Shown here in pieces: positions 23,486-35,046 of a DNA stretch of 64,000 bases. The notes under the pieces were generated by a model. That model made no database searches and had not been told where the DNA came from. It saw only the letters and a program-made list of their open reading frames with translations. The first letter of the stretch is position 1. Each line of letters opens with the position of its first letter. The stretch is taken from NCBI GenBank assembly GCA_963854835.1, contig OY978526.1:12541277-12605276 (forward strand), written 5' to 3'. The DNA is from Megamerina dolium (lineage: Eukaryota > Arthropoda > Insecta > Diptera > Megamerinidae). The position numbers were made by a program, and so were the translations under genes.

Positions 23486-25713
23486 TTTATATTTGTATAT
23501 ATAGAAGCAAATATTTAGTATATTGAATCGACGTACAAGATGTACGTATATACTTACACTAATGTATATACATTAAAGTACTAAATCAGTCAGTAGATCA
23601 TTAAAAATTACCGTCTGCTTACCAGCTGTTGCCTACAGTCAGTCAATTTACCTACATTAGAATTGAGTGTATATATTCTTGTGTGAAATGTTATCATTAT
23701 AGATTCACATACTTAGGTGGGTGTATACATTTGTCCTGTCCAAAAATGGAATTGAATTTCTAATAATATAATTGTTTTAATGCTCTGAGAGTATTACAAA
23801 AAGCTGTAAAAGACAATAATTCAGATTTTTGCAGTGAAATTGAAAAATATTTAATTTTTTAGCATTTTAGCAACTTATCGTTTATATTAAATATAGAAAT
23901 TAATATTAAGAATAAAAAATAAATATATTAAAAATATCCTTAAGAATTTTTTGAAGTTTTCTAGAAGAAGCTCCAAAACTCTAAAAAATTTTTTTTGTTG
24001 CTGATGTCATATAATTCAGACAATTTTATATTAAAATAACTTTTTTTTTACTAAATATACTGCATTAAATAAAAATTTTACTTTATCATAAATATTGAGG
24101 AGTGCATTAAAATATCCTTAACAATTTTCTTATGTTTTCTAGAAGAATTTCCAAAAATTTCATCACAATTTTTGGTTTCGTGCAAATTCAATTTAATTTT
24201 CAAAATATTTAAAAACTAGAAATTAATAATTGCATACATTTATTGAACAAGTCTAATATGGATATATACATATTTGTATGTATACAATCGTATGAAGTGC
24301 CTCTTTTATTGATTTGTAATATGCACAAATTGAATAGCATTTCCGTGATTTCATCGTCATCGTTATTGTCGTCATCATTGTCATCATCTGCAAAGGACAA
24401 TGTAGTAGTTTGTTTATATTTGTATGTTATACAAACTCACACATATACATATACATGCGCAAACACACACACACACAGTCCCACTCTTATTTTCTCACAT
24501 GCAATAGCATACTCAAGCACATCGTTATATGCTATTTTGATGGCCTTTCAGCATTCATTTTATGATGGCATATGGCATATGCTTTGCCATAATACACACT
24601 CGTAATAATATAGTAGGCGTACACATACGTATACGTATACACGTTATATCGCTGAAGGGTAGTAGTCGTCTTTATTGCCGTTGCTGTTGTCGTTTGACAA
24701 AAAGAAATGAAAAAAAAAAAAACAAACAAAAAAAAAAAAATCCAAAACAAATATAAAAAGGTTAAATTTTCGTTTTGCATGCAAAAGTGTCATATATTTT
24801 AATGTTTTACAAACACACACACACATACACATACACAAACACTTTGAAGCATACACTCATACCTTAGATTATATGCGATTGTACTATATGTAGCGCACCA
24901 TTTAACCGCCAACACCACAATTTGCTTTATCTATTGTATGCAAGACTATGTTGGTTGGCGTTGTTGTTGTTGTTGTCGTGTGTTTAGCCTCTTTGCCTCC
25001 TTACATCATAATAACAACGATAATAATATTAATGTAATAATGTTATCATGCTGACTTTAATAATGTGCGATTTTATTATTTTAGTTCATTTCGTTCACAT
25101 ACGAATGCTTCGTGCTTTGATTTTACTATCGCTAACGCTGTCAGCATTGTTGCTACTATTATTGTTGTTGTTATTCTTATTCATTTATGTATGCATGGAT
25201 AAATGTAGGTGTGTGTGTCTGTGTGTGTTGCATGCAAAGTGTCGCATTAAAATTTTTGAAAATGTCTGCTTTTGATTTGAAATTGATTGACTTGCTTGAG
25301 ATGGGTTGCGTGGTACAATATATTGCTGCACATACACTTCTACTATATATCTGTGTGAGTGTGTTTTATTTCATTTTTATGGAAAATAGTTTTATTCCTT
25401 TCACATTTTGCAGCCGATTACAATCTCGATGATTGTATTATTATTTTTGATTTTGATTCAATTTGATTTGCATGTTCGATGCAATTTCGAATTGAATTTA
25501 TTTCTTTGATTGTGTTGATTTATTTCCGATAATTTCACTACACTGATATGCATCTACTGGCAATTGATTTATTAAATGTTTTAATTGTTTTGTGGCATTA
25601 AATAAATTAAGCGATGCATTGAGAAGAATCAAAAATAAATGTAAATGTAAGGTGTCATTTTAAAAGGTGTTCCTTTTTGGATGCGTTGATTTTGAAAATT
25701 ATACAATTTTTTG
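23486..25713. other. AT-rich non-coding stretch
   Basis: Contains (GTC/ATC)n triplets near 24349-24390, (CA)n near 24459-24478, A-runs near 24710-24740 and (TTG)n near 24958-24976. No gene is recognised. Confidence 0.5.
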
Positions 25714-25715
25714 TA

Positions 25716-26871
25716 AAGGGTTATCCATTTTGCTGTTTCAAAAGTAAATGTAAATAAAGCACATATAAGATATTTTTTATCATGATATTTTTTTTTTATT
25801 ATAAAGTTTGAACGTTGACATTATGTGTGATATACTACATCATTTAAATGACCACCACGCGAATTGTTGCAAGCATCGATTCTTTTGAGGTAATTTTCGA
25901 CCACTTTTTGACACATATTGGGCGGTATCTCAGCCATAACGTGACGAATGTTGGTTTTTAGGTGCTCAAGAGTTAAAGGTTTATCTGCATAAACACGGTC
26001 TTTCGCGTAGCCCCACAAAAAAAAAGTCAAGCGGTGTCAAATCCCATGATCTTGGTGGCCACTTGATATCGCCACGACGAGAAATTACGCGGCCAGAAAA
26101 TTTTTCTTGCAATAAAGCCATATTCGCTCGAGTTGTGTGGCATGTGGCACTGTCTTGTTGAAACCACATATTCTCTAAGTCGTATTTTTCAATAGGAGGA
26201 AAAAAAAAGTCGGTTATCATATGAAAATAACGCTCCGAATTGACGGTGACAGTCGTTCCATCGTCGTTTTCGAAGAAGTAAGGTCCAATCACACCTCCGG
26301 ACGAAAGAGCGCACCAAGCAGTGACTTTTTGTGGATGTAGTGGCCTCTCTTCAATTACTTGAGGATTCGCAGAACCCCAAATACGACAATTTTGTTTGTT
26401 AACACACCCACCGAGTGAGAAATGTGCTTCGTCGCTGAAGAAAATTTTGTTCGAAAAATCTCCGTCCACCGCCTGTTGTTCAAGCACCCATTCGACGTAT
26501 CTGGATGTAGGTGTAGATCCGTAAGACAGTCCTAATTCCTGAGAACGACGAGGAATCGACACATTCGAGTCTTCGGCAACACTTTCACTTAGAGCAGCGA
26601 TATTTTCGGTGGTACGAGCGAAACGATGACGCACAGGCCTTACAATATCTGTAACCGATCCAGTCTTTTCATATTTCTACACAATTTTGCCAATTGCTTG
26701 CGTAGTTGGACGATTATGTAAACCATAATCTCCTCTTAAAGCGAGATATGTGGCTGTGGCAGAATCACCATTTTTGTAGTAGGTTTTTACAATTTTAATG
26801 CGTTGTGCGATAGTTTGACAGATGTCGAATTCTAGCCCTATACTTTTGAAACCGCGAAATGGATAATCCTT
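25716..26871 (-). mobile_element. DD41D ('rosa'-like) Tc1/mariner element, both TIRs intact
   Basis: The left end starts AAGGGTTATCCATTT and continues TGCTGTTTCAAAAGTA. The right end reads inward AAGGATTATCCATTT, then CGCGGTTTCAAAAGTA. TA flanks both ends (25714-25715 and 26872-26873). Length is 1156 bp. It is very similar to the 1270-bp copy at 37081-38350 but lies in the opposite orientation. Relative to that copy it lacks about 80 bp around the start codon and a further segment in the middle of the gene. Confidence 0.9.
25824..26814 (-). pseudogene. DD41D Tc1/mariner transposase, disrupted
   Basis: Similarity starts at TIAQRIKIVKTYYKNGDSAT. The true N-terminus with its ATG is deleted. One in-frame TAG lies at 26677-26679. 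A frame-keeping deletion joins GLSYG to a TPTSRYVEW segment. The catalytic core keeps all three aspartates: FFSDEAHF, then WFQQDSATCHT, then WDLTPLDFF. Exactly 41 residues separate the last two aspartates, which defines the DD41D group. A frameshift in the A/T run near 26025 moves the end (GYAKDRVYADKP to RGGHLNDVVYHT) into another frame, 25824-26030. Family knowledge: this enzyme cuts and pastes the element at TA sites. This copy is inactive. Confidence 0.9.
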
Positions 26872-26873
26872 TA

Positions 26874-29018
26874 TATAGATGTGGATGCCCAAAGTGAAAG
26901 TTTCGACTTTTTCTTAGAACATTTTATGTACAGATTACATAAAATGTAATTAAGATGATCTTAAATTTAGTTACAATTTGTTTGATGAACATTTTTCCCA
27001 TATAAAATTTTACCAAAAATCCGATACTAAATTTAAGAAGATCTTACTTTTGACTAAAAGTGTGCGCCAGCAAATAAAAAAATTATTTAAACACTAAATT
27101 TTAGTAATTTTATACTCGCAAGCCTTAAAGTGCTATTTATTTTTTTTTCATTTTTTATGAAATCTGGCCAATTTGGAAGAGTTAAGCCACACTAAGAGAG
27201 CAGTTTTACAAAAAAAAAAAATTGAAATAATTAGTCTGATTACGTACTTTCTATTGAATTATTAAATTAAATTAAACTATATGTGAGTCCTTTTACTGTT
27301 CAATATGGTGCTCGAAATGATGTTAAAAATATTTCATATAAATATCTATTGGTTGGAAAATCACCCTTTAGTTATGATTTTTTTACACGATATCAAATGT
27401 TAATGTTAACAAAAAATTTCAACATAAAAAAAAAGAAAAAATACATAAATAAAAACCAAAAAAAAAAAAAAATTAATAAATAAATAAAAATAAAAATAAA
27501 AACAAAATATAAAATTACATTTTTTGTTTAAAAATATAAGTCGGAAAATTTCAAAATAAATCCGAAAAATTAAACAAAAAGTTGATATATTTTTTTAGAG
27601 ATTATTCTAGTTTTTGTTTTTTTTTTGTAAGAAGGTACAAATTTCGAAATTACTATGAAAACAGATTTGAAAGAATTTTGTGTGCTTTTATTCATATTGG
27701 AAACTTTAAAAATACTGAGTTTAAAATGCAATTGAAAGTTTTTATCAATTCATAAATTTGGCAAAGTAAAGACTGTTTTCTTTTCTCAAATAATAATCCC
27801 AGACAAATTAGAAAATAAAATTTTATAGTTTAAAATTTCTTATTTTCAGAAAATATGAAAAAAAAAAAATGGAAAATGGTTTAAATCTTCTTACCAAATT
27901 CTTTATGATGTCGATTAAATTACTTACTTTAAAAATGTTCAAAAATTATGATTACATAAAAAATAATTGCTCAATTTTGTGCCCTTCCACAATGCGTAAT
28001 AAAATCCAAACATAATCATAATAAACACATTCGGTCACGTAAACCATAAAAATTGAAGTGAACTGGCACAATAATACCAGAACAATAATACTTACAATTT
28101 TACAATTTTAATACTCACTCCATTTCCATCAACATTGGAAATGTAATTGAAGTAATGTGATGTGAAGCTGATTTGGATTGTTTGAATTTTGTTGGTGAAT
28201 TTTTATTTCTTTTTTTTGATATTTCTTATTTGAAAATTGAGTTGGGTATTTTGTTATTTAAAATATTTGATATTTTCTTATACGAGTATATAAGTAAATT
28301 TTAATTCATACAACGTTTTGGTAAAATCTAGTTTTTTTTTCTCAATATTATGTGATTATTACATTGTAAAAAGAAGCAAAGTACAATTTTGATGAGAAAA
28401 ATTTATGTCTTACGAGAAATTTGTGTTTTAATTTTGCAGACAGAGAGAGATTTTCCATTTAGCCATTCTGTTTGAGAGTTTATGTATGTATATTATAAGC
28501 TTTATGTTCCTCGTGGTATTAGCTTTAATTGTAGCTTCAGTTATTGGACCTGATGAAGTAATGTGAACTAATTGTAGCATCAATTAACATTTCACAATGA
28601 TGAGCGTAACAAATGTTTAGACAATTCTATTAAAATTAATAGCATAGTGTTTACTCAGCAGTTTTATTTAATTGTACTTCTATTTTTACTATTGAACTTC
28701 TGGCCTTACTAATGTTTAAAACTTATAAAGTAGTTGTCAACCCTATATAGCTCAATTCTCCATTTATGTAGTTGAATGTAATGTTTACCTGATTAAATAG
28801 AATTACGTACAATTTAATAAAAAGTAATTTCACTTTTCCTTTATTCGTAGAAACTTTGAAAATTAAATATTTTATTGCAAGTATGTAGAACGAACCAAAC
28901 ATTTAAAGTTAGGGTTGCTTTTCTTCGATATAACCGATTTTTTTCAGTATTCGTAAAACAGTCTTGGTATTCATTTTCAGTTTTTCTCATTTACTATGTC
29001 ACTTTTGCATCTTTGTGG
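26874..29018. other. very AT-rich non-coding stretch
   Basis: Nothing recognised. Long A runs lie at about 27429-27500. Confidence 0.5.
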
Positions 29019-29030
29019 AACTTATCCTTA
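29019..29030. repeat. TSD, left copy (AACTTATCCTTA)
   Basis: Repeated exactly at 29421-29432, on the other side of the SINE. Confidence 0.9.
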
Positions 29031-29420
29031 GGTTAGGTTAGGTTATGTGGCTGTCCTCTCTCTGAGCGGACACACTTAGGCCAGAAATGCCCATTGTGAT
29101 ACTACCGCACTTCTCTGTCAACACTGTTGTGAGTATTAAATTTGGACAGCATTTGAAGGGACCTACTTATATTAGCCATTTCCGAACGGCAAAAGCTTTG
29201 TGACATCACTTTAACTTAGTTTTTGTCACATAGCTCTTTTAAGAAGCATTTTTGGCAAATTATTACTGCCGGAAAAATTGCCAATTCTTGCCGCTAGGTG
29301 GGTACCGTTCGAAAGAAAAATCTTTTCGATATAAAATTTTGTTATACTTCAGTCGGGGATTGAACCCACGACCTACAGATCAGAAGGCCAACTAACTAGC
29401 CACTGAGCTACGGCACCCAC
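29031..29420 (-). mobile_element. tRNA-derived SINE with an alternative 3' end
   Basis: Head and body on the minus strand match the other SINE copies: GTAGCTCAGTGGCTAG, the B-box word GGTTCAATCCC, then the body through the CGTTCGGAAATGGC-like region to GAAGTGCGG. The last 70 bp or so are different. They read GGCCTAAGTG, a possible stem TGTCC...GGACA, then GCCACATAA and a (CCTAA)n tail. The perfect 12-bp TSD shows that head, body and this tail moved as one unit. Length is 390 bp. Confidence 0.9.
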
Positions 29421-29432
29421 AACTTATCCTTA
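29421..29432. repeat. TSD, right copy (AACTTATCCTTA)
   Basis: Exact partner of 29019-29030. Confidence 0.9.
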
Positions 29433-29580
29433 ACTAGAACCACATTTAAATCCTTGCTGGAATACTTAAGACGGTCTTCACAAAGATCTTTCTTTACCGC
29501 AAAATATAATTTCTGAAATAATTGAAATCAAGAAGTCTCTAGAGATGGCCCATTTACTCACATCTGTTTTAATATTAAAG

Positions 29581-29621
<41 letters not shown>

Positions 29622-29840
29622 TTTTTGAAAAAATTCCAAAGTTTGATCCATTTTTCAAGATTAATAAAAACATCCTTAATTGAGTGAAATTTTGTTTGTC
29701 CTACTATAAGAGAGAGTCCTGAAATTTCTATTTTTATTTAATACTTCGATAAATGAACTTTTAGCATCAAATAAAATATTTGTTATATAATTATTGTCGA
29801 ATGAAGTTCGTAATGCCGTCAGCCTGTAGATCATGTGTAG
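29433..29840. other. AT-rich spacer with (AAT)n microsatellite
   Basis: A run of about twelve AAT units lies at 29582-29619. Nothing else is recognised. Confidence 0.6.
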
Positions 29841-29845
29841 GATAA

Positions 29846-30326
29846 CTCTTGTTAATAAATATTACTTTGGGCTGAGTAAGCAATTGAGGTGTCGAGCCCA
29901 CTCTCGAAGATCGAAAATTACACTCTACAAGCCCCTCATTATTTTTGTCCTAACGTACGGCGCAGAAGCCTGGACAATTTCCACCACGGATGAAAGGATG
30001 ATTTGAGCGTTCGAGAGAAAAGTTCTGCCCAGGATCTTCAGACCTATTTGCGTTGATGGCGGATCCGATTCCGGCGGCTGGGCCATGTCGAGCGAATGGA
30101 AGAAGACGCTCCAGGGAAGAGCGTATTTAATACGGCACCCGCTGGAGGACGCAGAAGAAGAGGAAGACTAAACTTCTGTTGGAAGGACCAAGTGTTGTGT
30201 AACCTGGCGGTGCTTGGAATATCCAATTAGCGCCAGCAAGCGAAAGAACAGAGAAGACTGGCACCGTATTCTATGTTCGGCCTAAATTGATCATCGGTTA
30301 ATATGGCCACATAAGAAGAAGAAGAA
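29846..30326 (+). mobile_element. LINE 3' end, same family as 10218-11286
   Basis: Plus-strand traces read ITLVNKYYFGLSKQLR, then LTYGAEAWTIST, a stop, AFERKVLPRIF, a deletion, then GHVERMEE- and PAGGRRR-type sequence in other frames. The piece ends TTAATATGGCCACATAAG followed by an (AAG)n tail at 30303-30333. These blocks line up with the C-terminal part of the copy at 50885-51482 and with the tail of the copy at 10218-11286. Frameshifts and stops are frequent. I could not identify a convincing TSD. Confidence 0.85.
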
Positions 30327-30333
30327 GAAGAAG

Positions 30334-32264
30334 TTATAATTTTCATGAAATTTTCTTCAAGAAGCAATTCTAAGCGCGAACTCTCCATCTTAGAATATAG
30401 TTGATCCTTGCTCAAGAACTTTAACTCATACACAATTAAAAATTGTATATCAAAATATTAAAAATCATTTGGTATTTCAGACGTAACAACCCCCACTCAT
30501 ATAAATTTCTATAAAACAATATTTGCAACTGATTGTGAGCAACATCTGATATTACTTAGTTTCTATTGCCGCCTTTCTATTGCTGCATTCTGTTTTTGAA
30601 TTATTCTTTTGCTGTTGTTGTTGTTGTTAATTTAATAACAATTTAATCTATTTGATATTGTAATAAATTGTTACCACTTAACTACCAATGTAATCATTGT
30701 ACGTATGTTACACCATATAAACGAATGAACGAACGAACGAACGAACGAACGTATGAACGAACTCTGCTGCAGGCTTTTCAAACTTACAATATTCATTGCA
30801 GCTGGGTTATTATTTTTGTTGTTGTTGTTTTTATACATTTTGTTTTCTAGATTTTAGTTTGGTTGGTCAGATGGTCGGTTGTTTGATTGCTTGCATGCTT
30901 CAAACCAGCCATTCAGCCGACCAGTTGGTTTCAGTTATGTTGTATGTATGTGTATGCAGTTGCGTTATGATAAATTATGATGTCGGTTTTGGCGGTTTTT
31001 CATCTTTTTGTTGTTGTTGTTGTTGTTTTACATTGGTGTAAGTTTTGATTTCCGTGAAAGTTTTCATTTTATAGAAAAATTCTTGTAGTTGAAATGAAGA
31101 GTTTTTTTTTCTTCAATTTTTTCTATAATTTTTATTAATATTACTACCACTACTACATACAATATTAGAGACGATAGTATGTAATACAATTGCTTTTGTT
31201 GAGCATAGCAATTTTGTGTGTTGTGGTAATTTGCAGGCGTAAATTGCTGTTAGCTATGGTTATTACTGCTCATGATCACGATGACGATGATGATGATGAT
31301 GATAATAGTGCAGTTATTAGTGCTGTTGCTTAGAAGATTGTTGCATGTAATACATAAATATTTGTATAAATCTACTACTCATAGCGTGACTTTTCATATT
31401 TTTCCATCTCTTTCAATCTTGAATATTTTGATTTTATTTTAATCTTTGGTTTTTCATGTTCACTCTTTCGCACCCACCCATTGCTGTATACATGTTGGTA
31501 GTCTTTTTTTCTTCTTTTTTATGCAATAAAATTGAAATTAATTTTTAGTGATTGCGGATGCGGCTTTTATTTCTCCTTTTTGTTGTTGGTTATTGTATAT
31601 TGTTGTTGTTGTGTTTATTATTATTATTGTTGTATATTTTAAATTGTTGATGTTGAAGTGTGGCAAAAGTTTAAATATGTTTCATTGCAGTTTTCTGGGG
31701 TTTTCTTGCTATTCATTTTTTTCAATATTTTTATTTTTTAATTTCACTTTGTGAGAATAACCTGTATAATTTAATTTTTTTTTTTTTTTTGAAAATATTG
31801 CATGTTTGAAAATTTTATATTTTCTATGTAAAATTTTTTTTGTAATTTTTGGAAATTTATTTTTATGGTTATGGTTAAATTGGTGAATGCTGATGATGAA
31901 GTTGATATGTATATGTATGCAGATTTTCATTATGTTGGTGTTTGTGGTGTGATGTTCTGAAAATATTGTATGCATTTCTATGCCAATAATAATAAATTTC
32001 AGCATAGTACAATTTCATTTTAATTGAATTCTTAATTAAATCTACATTGGAAAAACTATATACAAAAAAAAAAAATTATAAATAATAATAATCATAAAAA
32101 AATTTATAAATAAAAAGTAATAATCATAATTGGCACTAGAAATTCTAAAGGTCGTGTGATCGTATTAAATTTTGAAAAAAATTTAAAATTTGATTCTTTA
32201 CATTTTTACAATATTATAAAATATTGGTATAGATAATTGAAAGATATGTGAAAGGGAGAAATGG
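30334..32264. other. AT-rich non-coding stretch
   Basis: Contains an (ACGA)n run at about 30720-30750, (TTG)n runs (30612-30628, 31007-31025), and a (GAT)n run near 31283-31300. No gene is recognised. Confidence 0.5.
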
Positions 32265-32267
32265 GAT

Positions 32268-32690
32268 CTACTCGACTACTGGAGCGCTCAAACGGCCCAT
32301 GCAGCAGTCGAAGGGATTTATTGATCCCGCAGATGTTAAGGTGGACGCTGTTCTTAACCTCAGCAGAAATGACATAAAACTCTACACAGAGCTAGTGAGT
32401 ACTGTAGACTCAATTAACATATGAAGAAAATAAGTAGAAAAAGATACCTGTCGACTCCGTCATGAGGAGAAGCAAACATCGGTACATATTCTATTCAATT
32501 GCCCAGCGGTGGCAAGATGTAGACTTGGTTACCTAGGTAATGGAATCTTGATTTCAAACCACATAGGTAAAATCACGCCCATAGCAATTATAAGATTCAA
32601 AAATACTCTAGAATTGTTTTACTTGAACAATAGGCGCAAAAAAGATCTTTTACGTCACAGTGCATTGAATAGCCAGAATAAGTAATCTAA
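32268..32690 (+). pseudogene. RNase H-type LINE, C-terminal fragment
   Basis: Plus-strand traces read FIDPADVKVDAVLNLSRNDI, then KLYTEL, a break, then CRLRHEEKQTSVHILFNCP and CRLGYLGNGILIS, with ITPIAIIRF near the end. The blocks match the better copy at 57715-58740 (KVDAILNLSRKDIKLYTELL; CRLCLEEQETAEHVLCNC). The zinc-knuckle-like motif CxxC...H....C is seen in the C-terminus of I/R1/Jockey-type LINEs. Here the second cysteine has become arginine. Frames change at least twice and the rest of the element is missing. Confidence 0.8.
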
Positions 32691-34602
32691 TTGAGAATAC
32701 AAATATTAGTGACAAATTTCAGTAGACATTTCTTAAGTTCTCCCTTGAAATCACAACACTCTAAGACATAATCAATGTTCCAAAGCTTTGCCTCAAAAAC
32801 CTCTCACAATGTCTATAAGTCTGATTTTGTACTCATGCATAACAAGTCTGGAATGGTAGCTCACCAAGGATATATATTTATATTTCTCTTGTAATTCGAT
32901 CGTTCATAAAACCACAAATATTTTGAATACTTTCCTGTTTTGAAGGAAATATTTCAATACATTTCAGTCTGCATTTAATTAAAAATTGTTTTCTATTCTA
33001 AAATATCACGATCAAACTATTGAAATGTAATTAATTAAAGATAAAAATTGCATACACTTAATTTTATTACAATTTTTAGAAAGTAAATACAGACAAAATA
33101 TAAATTAATTAAAAAAAAAAAAAATCCTCTAAAACCAAAACAGAAGCAATCGATAAAATAAAACCATTTTTTAACCACTTTTATAATGTTGTGGTTGTGT
33201 TGCATCACTGCTATATATATATATTTTTGAAGCATAATTTCCCATTGCAGTATATTGCATTCGACCAAACACTTGTTTTCACATTCAAGCTCTGTATTGT
33301 TAGTAGTGAGTAATACATATAGTTATTTCTATTATACATAGTATTCATATGTATATGTAAATCTATGTAGTAGTATAAACTTTTTCGTTCAATTTCATGC
33401 TGTTTTCAAATCAAGTTTCTAGTGCTCTTGAGTATTTTGTACTTGAGTTGAGGGGATGGGGTGGTGGAGAGTTTTATATGTGTGCGTTTGTCCAGTGATG
33501 TATCATGAAATGCTCATTCAATTTTCACTATGTTCAACATTGTACCTACAATTTATTCTCTGGCAAAAAAAGAAAAAAAATAAAAAAAAAAATACCACAG
33601 CAATTTTGTTATGGAGTACATTTGAGTATCATCTACTTATGCTGCACGTATACGCTTACATATATATACGTATCTATTGTAGAAGAGTTTCATAGAAAAA
33701 ATCGATTATTTTAAATGTCGAACAAGAAATTATTTTATATGGAACATGAGGAATTGATTTCTGCATAAATATCCTTTAATGTCGAGTATGTTTCTATATT
33801 TTGAAGGTATCATGTTAGCTGGTGGTGGTTAATATTGATTGATAATAGTATTTCTGAATAATTATTATTATTTTTTAAATTCTTGTTATTCCTATGATAA
33901 TTTGTTTCATAACTATGGAAAAAGATTGTTGAGAATGGTAAGAGAAGCTACCTTCTCATTTCATTTTATAATTTGGTGCTTTTAAAATGAAAATAAAAAT
34001 AATTAATTAATAAATTTAACTCCTTGTGAGCCAATTACTGTCGTGTTCTCTAAAATTTATATTAATTTTATATTAAACAATATATTTTCTTTAATAAATA
34101 TGCATATACTATATTGCAATAATATAAAAGCCATCTTTTTTTTTTGTATTTTCCACAGATTAATCTGATTAGACACAAAAGCCATTTATAAAACAAAACT
34201 CGAAACGGGTGGATATTTGAAAAATACAACACTAAAACAGGTAAATAAATTTAATTTAATTTCAGAAAATAATTTAAAATCAATCCTTTTTTATTCAGTA
34301 CATAATCTTATGGGTTATAAGTTTTGAAAATAGTTTCCAACACATGTCACCACAAATAGCTCTGAAGAACCAGGGTCAATCAGTTTTTGTAGTATTTGCA
34401 AAGGTTTTTAATAATATTTGATTAAATAACATGAGTTATGTTTGTCACATAAAATTTTAAATGATTGTGATTTTATAACATAAACCGTAAACGTTACACA
34501 CAGCATAAGAGAAATTCCCATTGGCATTATATTATTGACTGAATCATAGATTCGGTAGAATTTTGATTTTTTTGTAACAAATGATATTTCACTCATATTT
34601 GA
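32691..34602. other. AT-rich non-coding stretch
   Basis: Nothing recognised. Confidence 0.5.
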
Positions 34603-34604
34603 TA

Positions 34605-35044
34605 TAAGGTCTAGTAAAAAGAAATAAATTATTTTTGCATTAAATGGAAGGTTTTATTTAGCATAGTTAGAATGATCCGATTTAGGTTAAATATGCAACG
34701 TTTTGTTCGATAACTTGTTGCCATTTTGAAGGTAATTTCATAATGCCACTCCCATAGAAACCCTCGTTCCTATTGGCAAAAAACTAAGACAGTCGAATCA
34801 GCAGCGATTCGCAAATGGAAATTCGGTCCATGAGGCTTTTTGTCTTTACTGGTGTCCTTCTTTGATGCGTGCCCAAACAATACTGATACGAGCAATCACA
34901 AAACTGCCTGAAAGGGTTATTTAGTACGAAATCCTATCTTTCTAACGCCGTCTAGCGTAACCCGATCGCACTTATACAACGTGAGAAACAGATTACTAAA
35001 GCCATCTATTGGACAAATAATGGATTTCTTTTTACTACACCTGA
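34605..35044 (-). mobile_element. 440-bp internally deleted mariner, intact ends
   Basis: The left end starts TAAGGTCTAGTAAAAAGAAAT and the right end reads inward TCAGGTGTAGTAAAAAGAAAT, 18 of 20 bases shared. TA flanks both sides (34603-34604 and 35045-35046). From the right, the minus strand carries the leader shared with 17559-17960, the first codons (GACACCAGTAAAGA), and then a jump to the C-terminal codons: ESLLIRLS, FFANRNEGFYGSGIMKLPSK, WQQVIEQNVAYLT and a stop. Roughly 850 bp of a typical mariner have been lost. With both ends preserved it has the form of a MITE and could have been mobilised by transposase from a complete relative. Confidence 0.9.
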
Positions 35045-35046
35045 TA

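Noticed and set aside
29031..29046. GGTTAGGTTAGGTTA looks like the TTAGG insect telomere repeat
   Set aside because: Only about three units, internal, and exactly at the 3' end of a SINE with a TSD. It is the SINE tail. Diptera also lack TTAGG telomeres.
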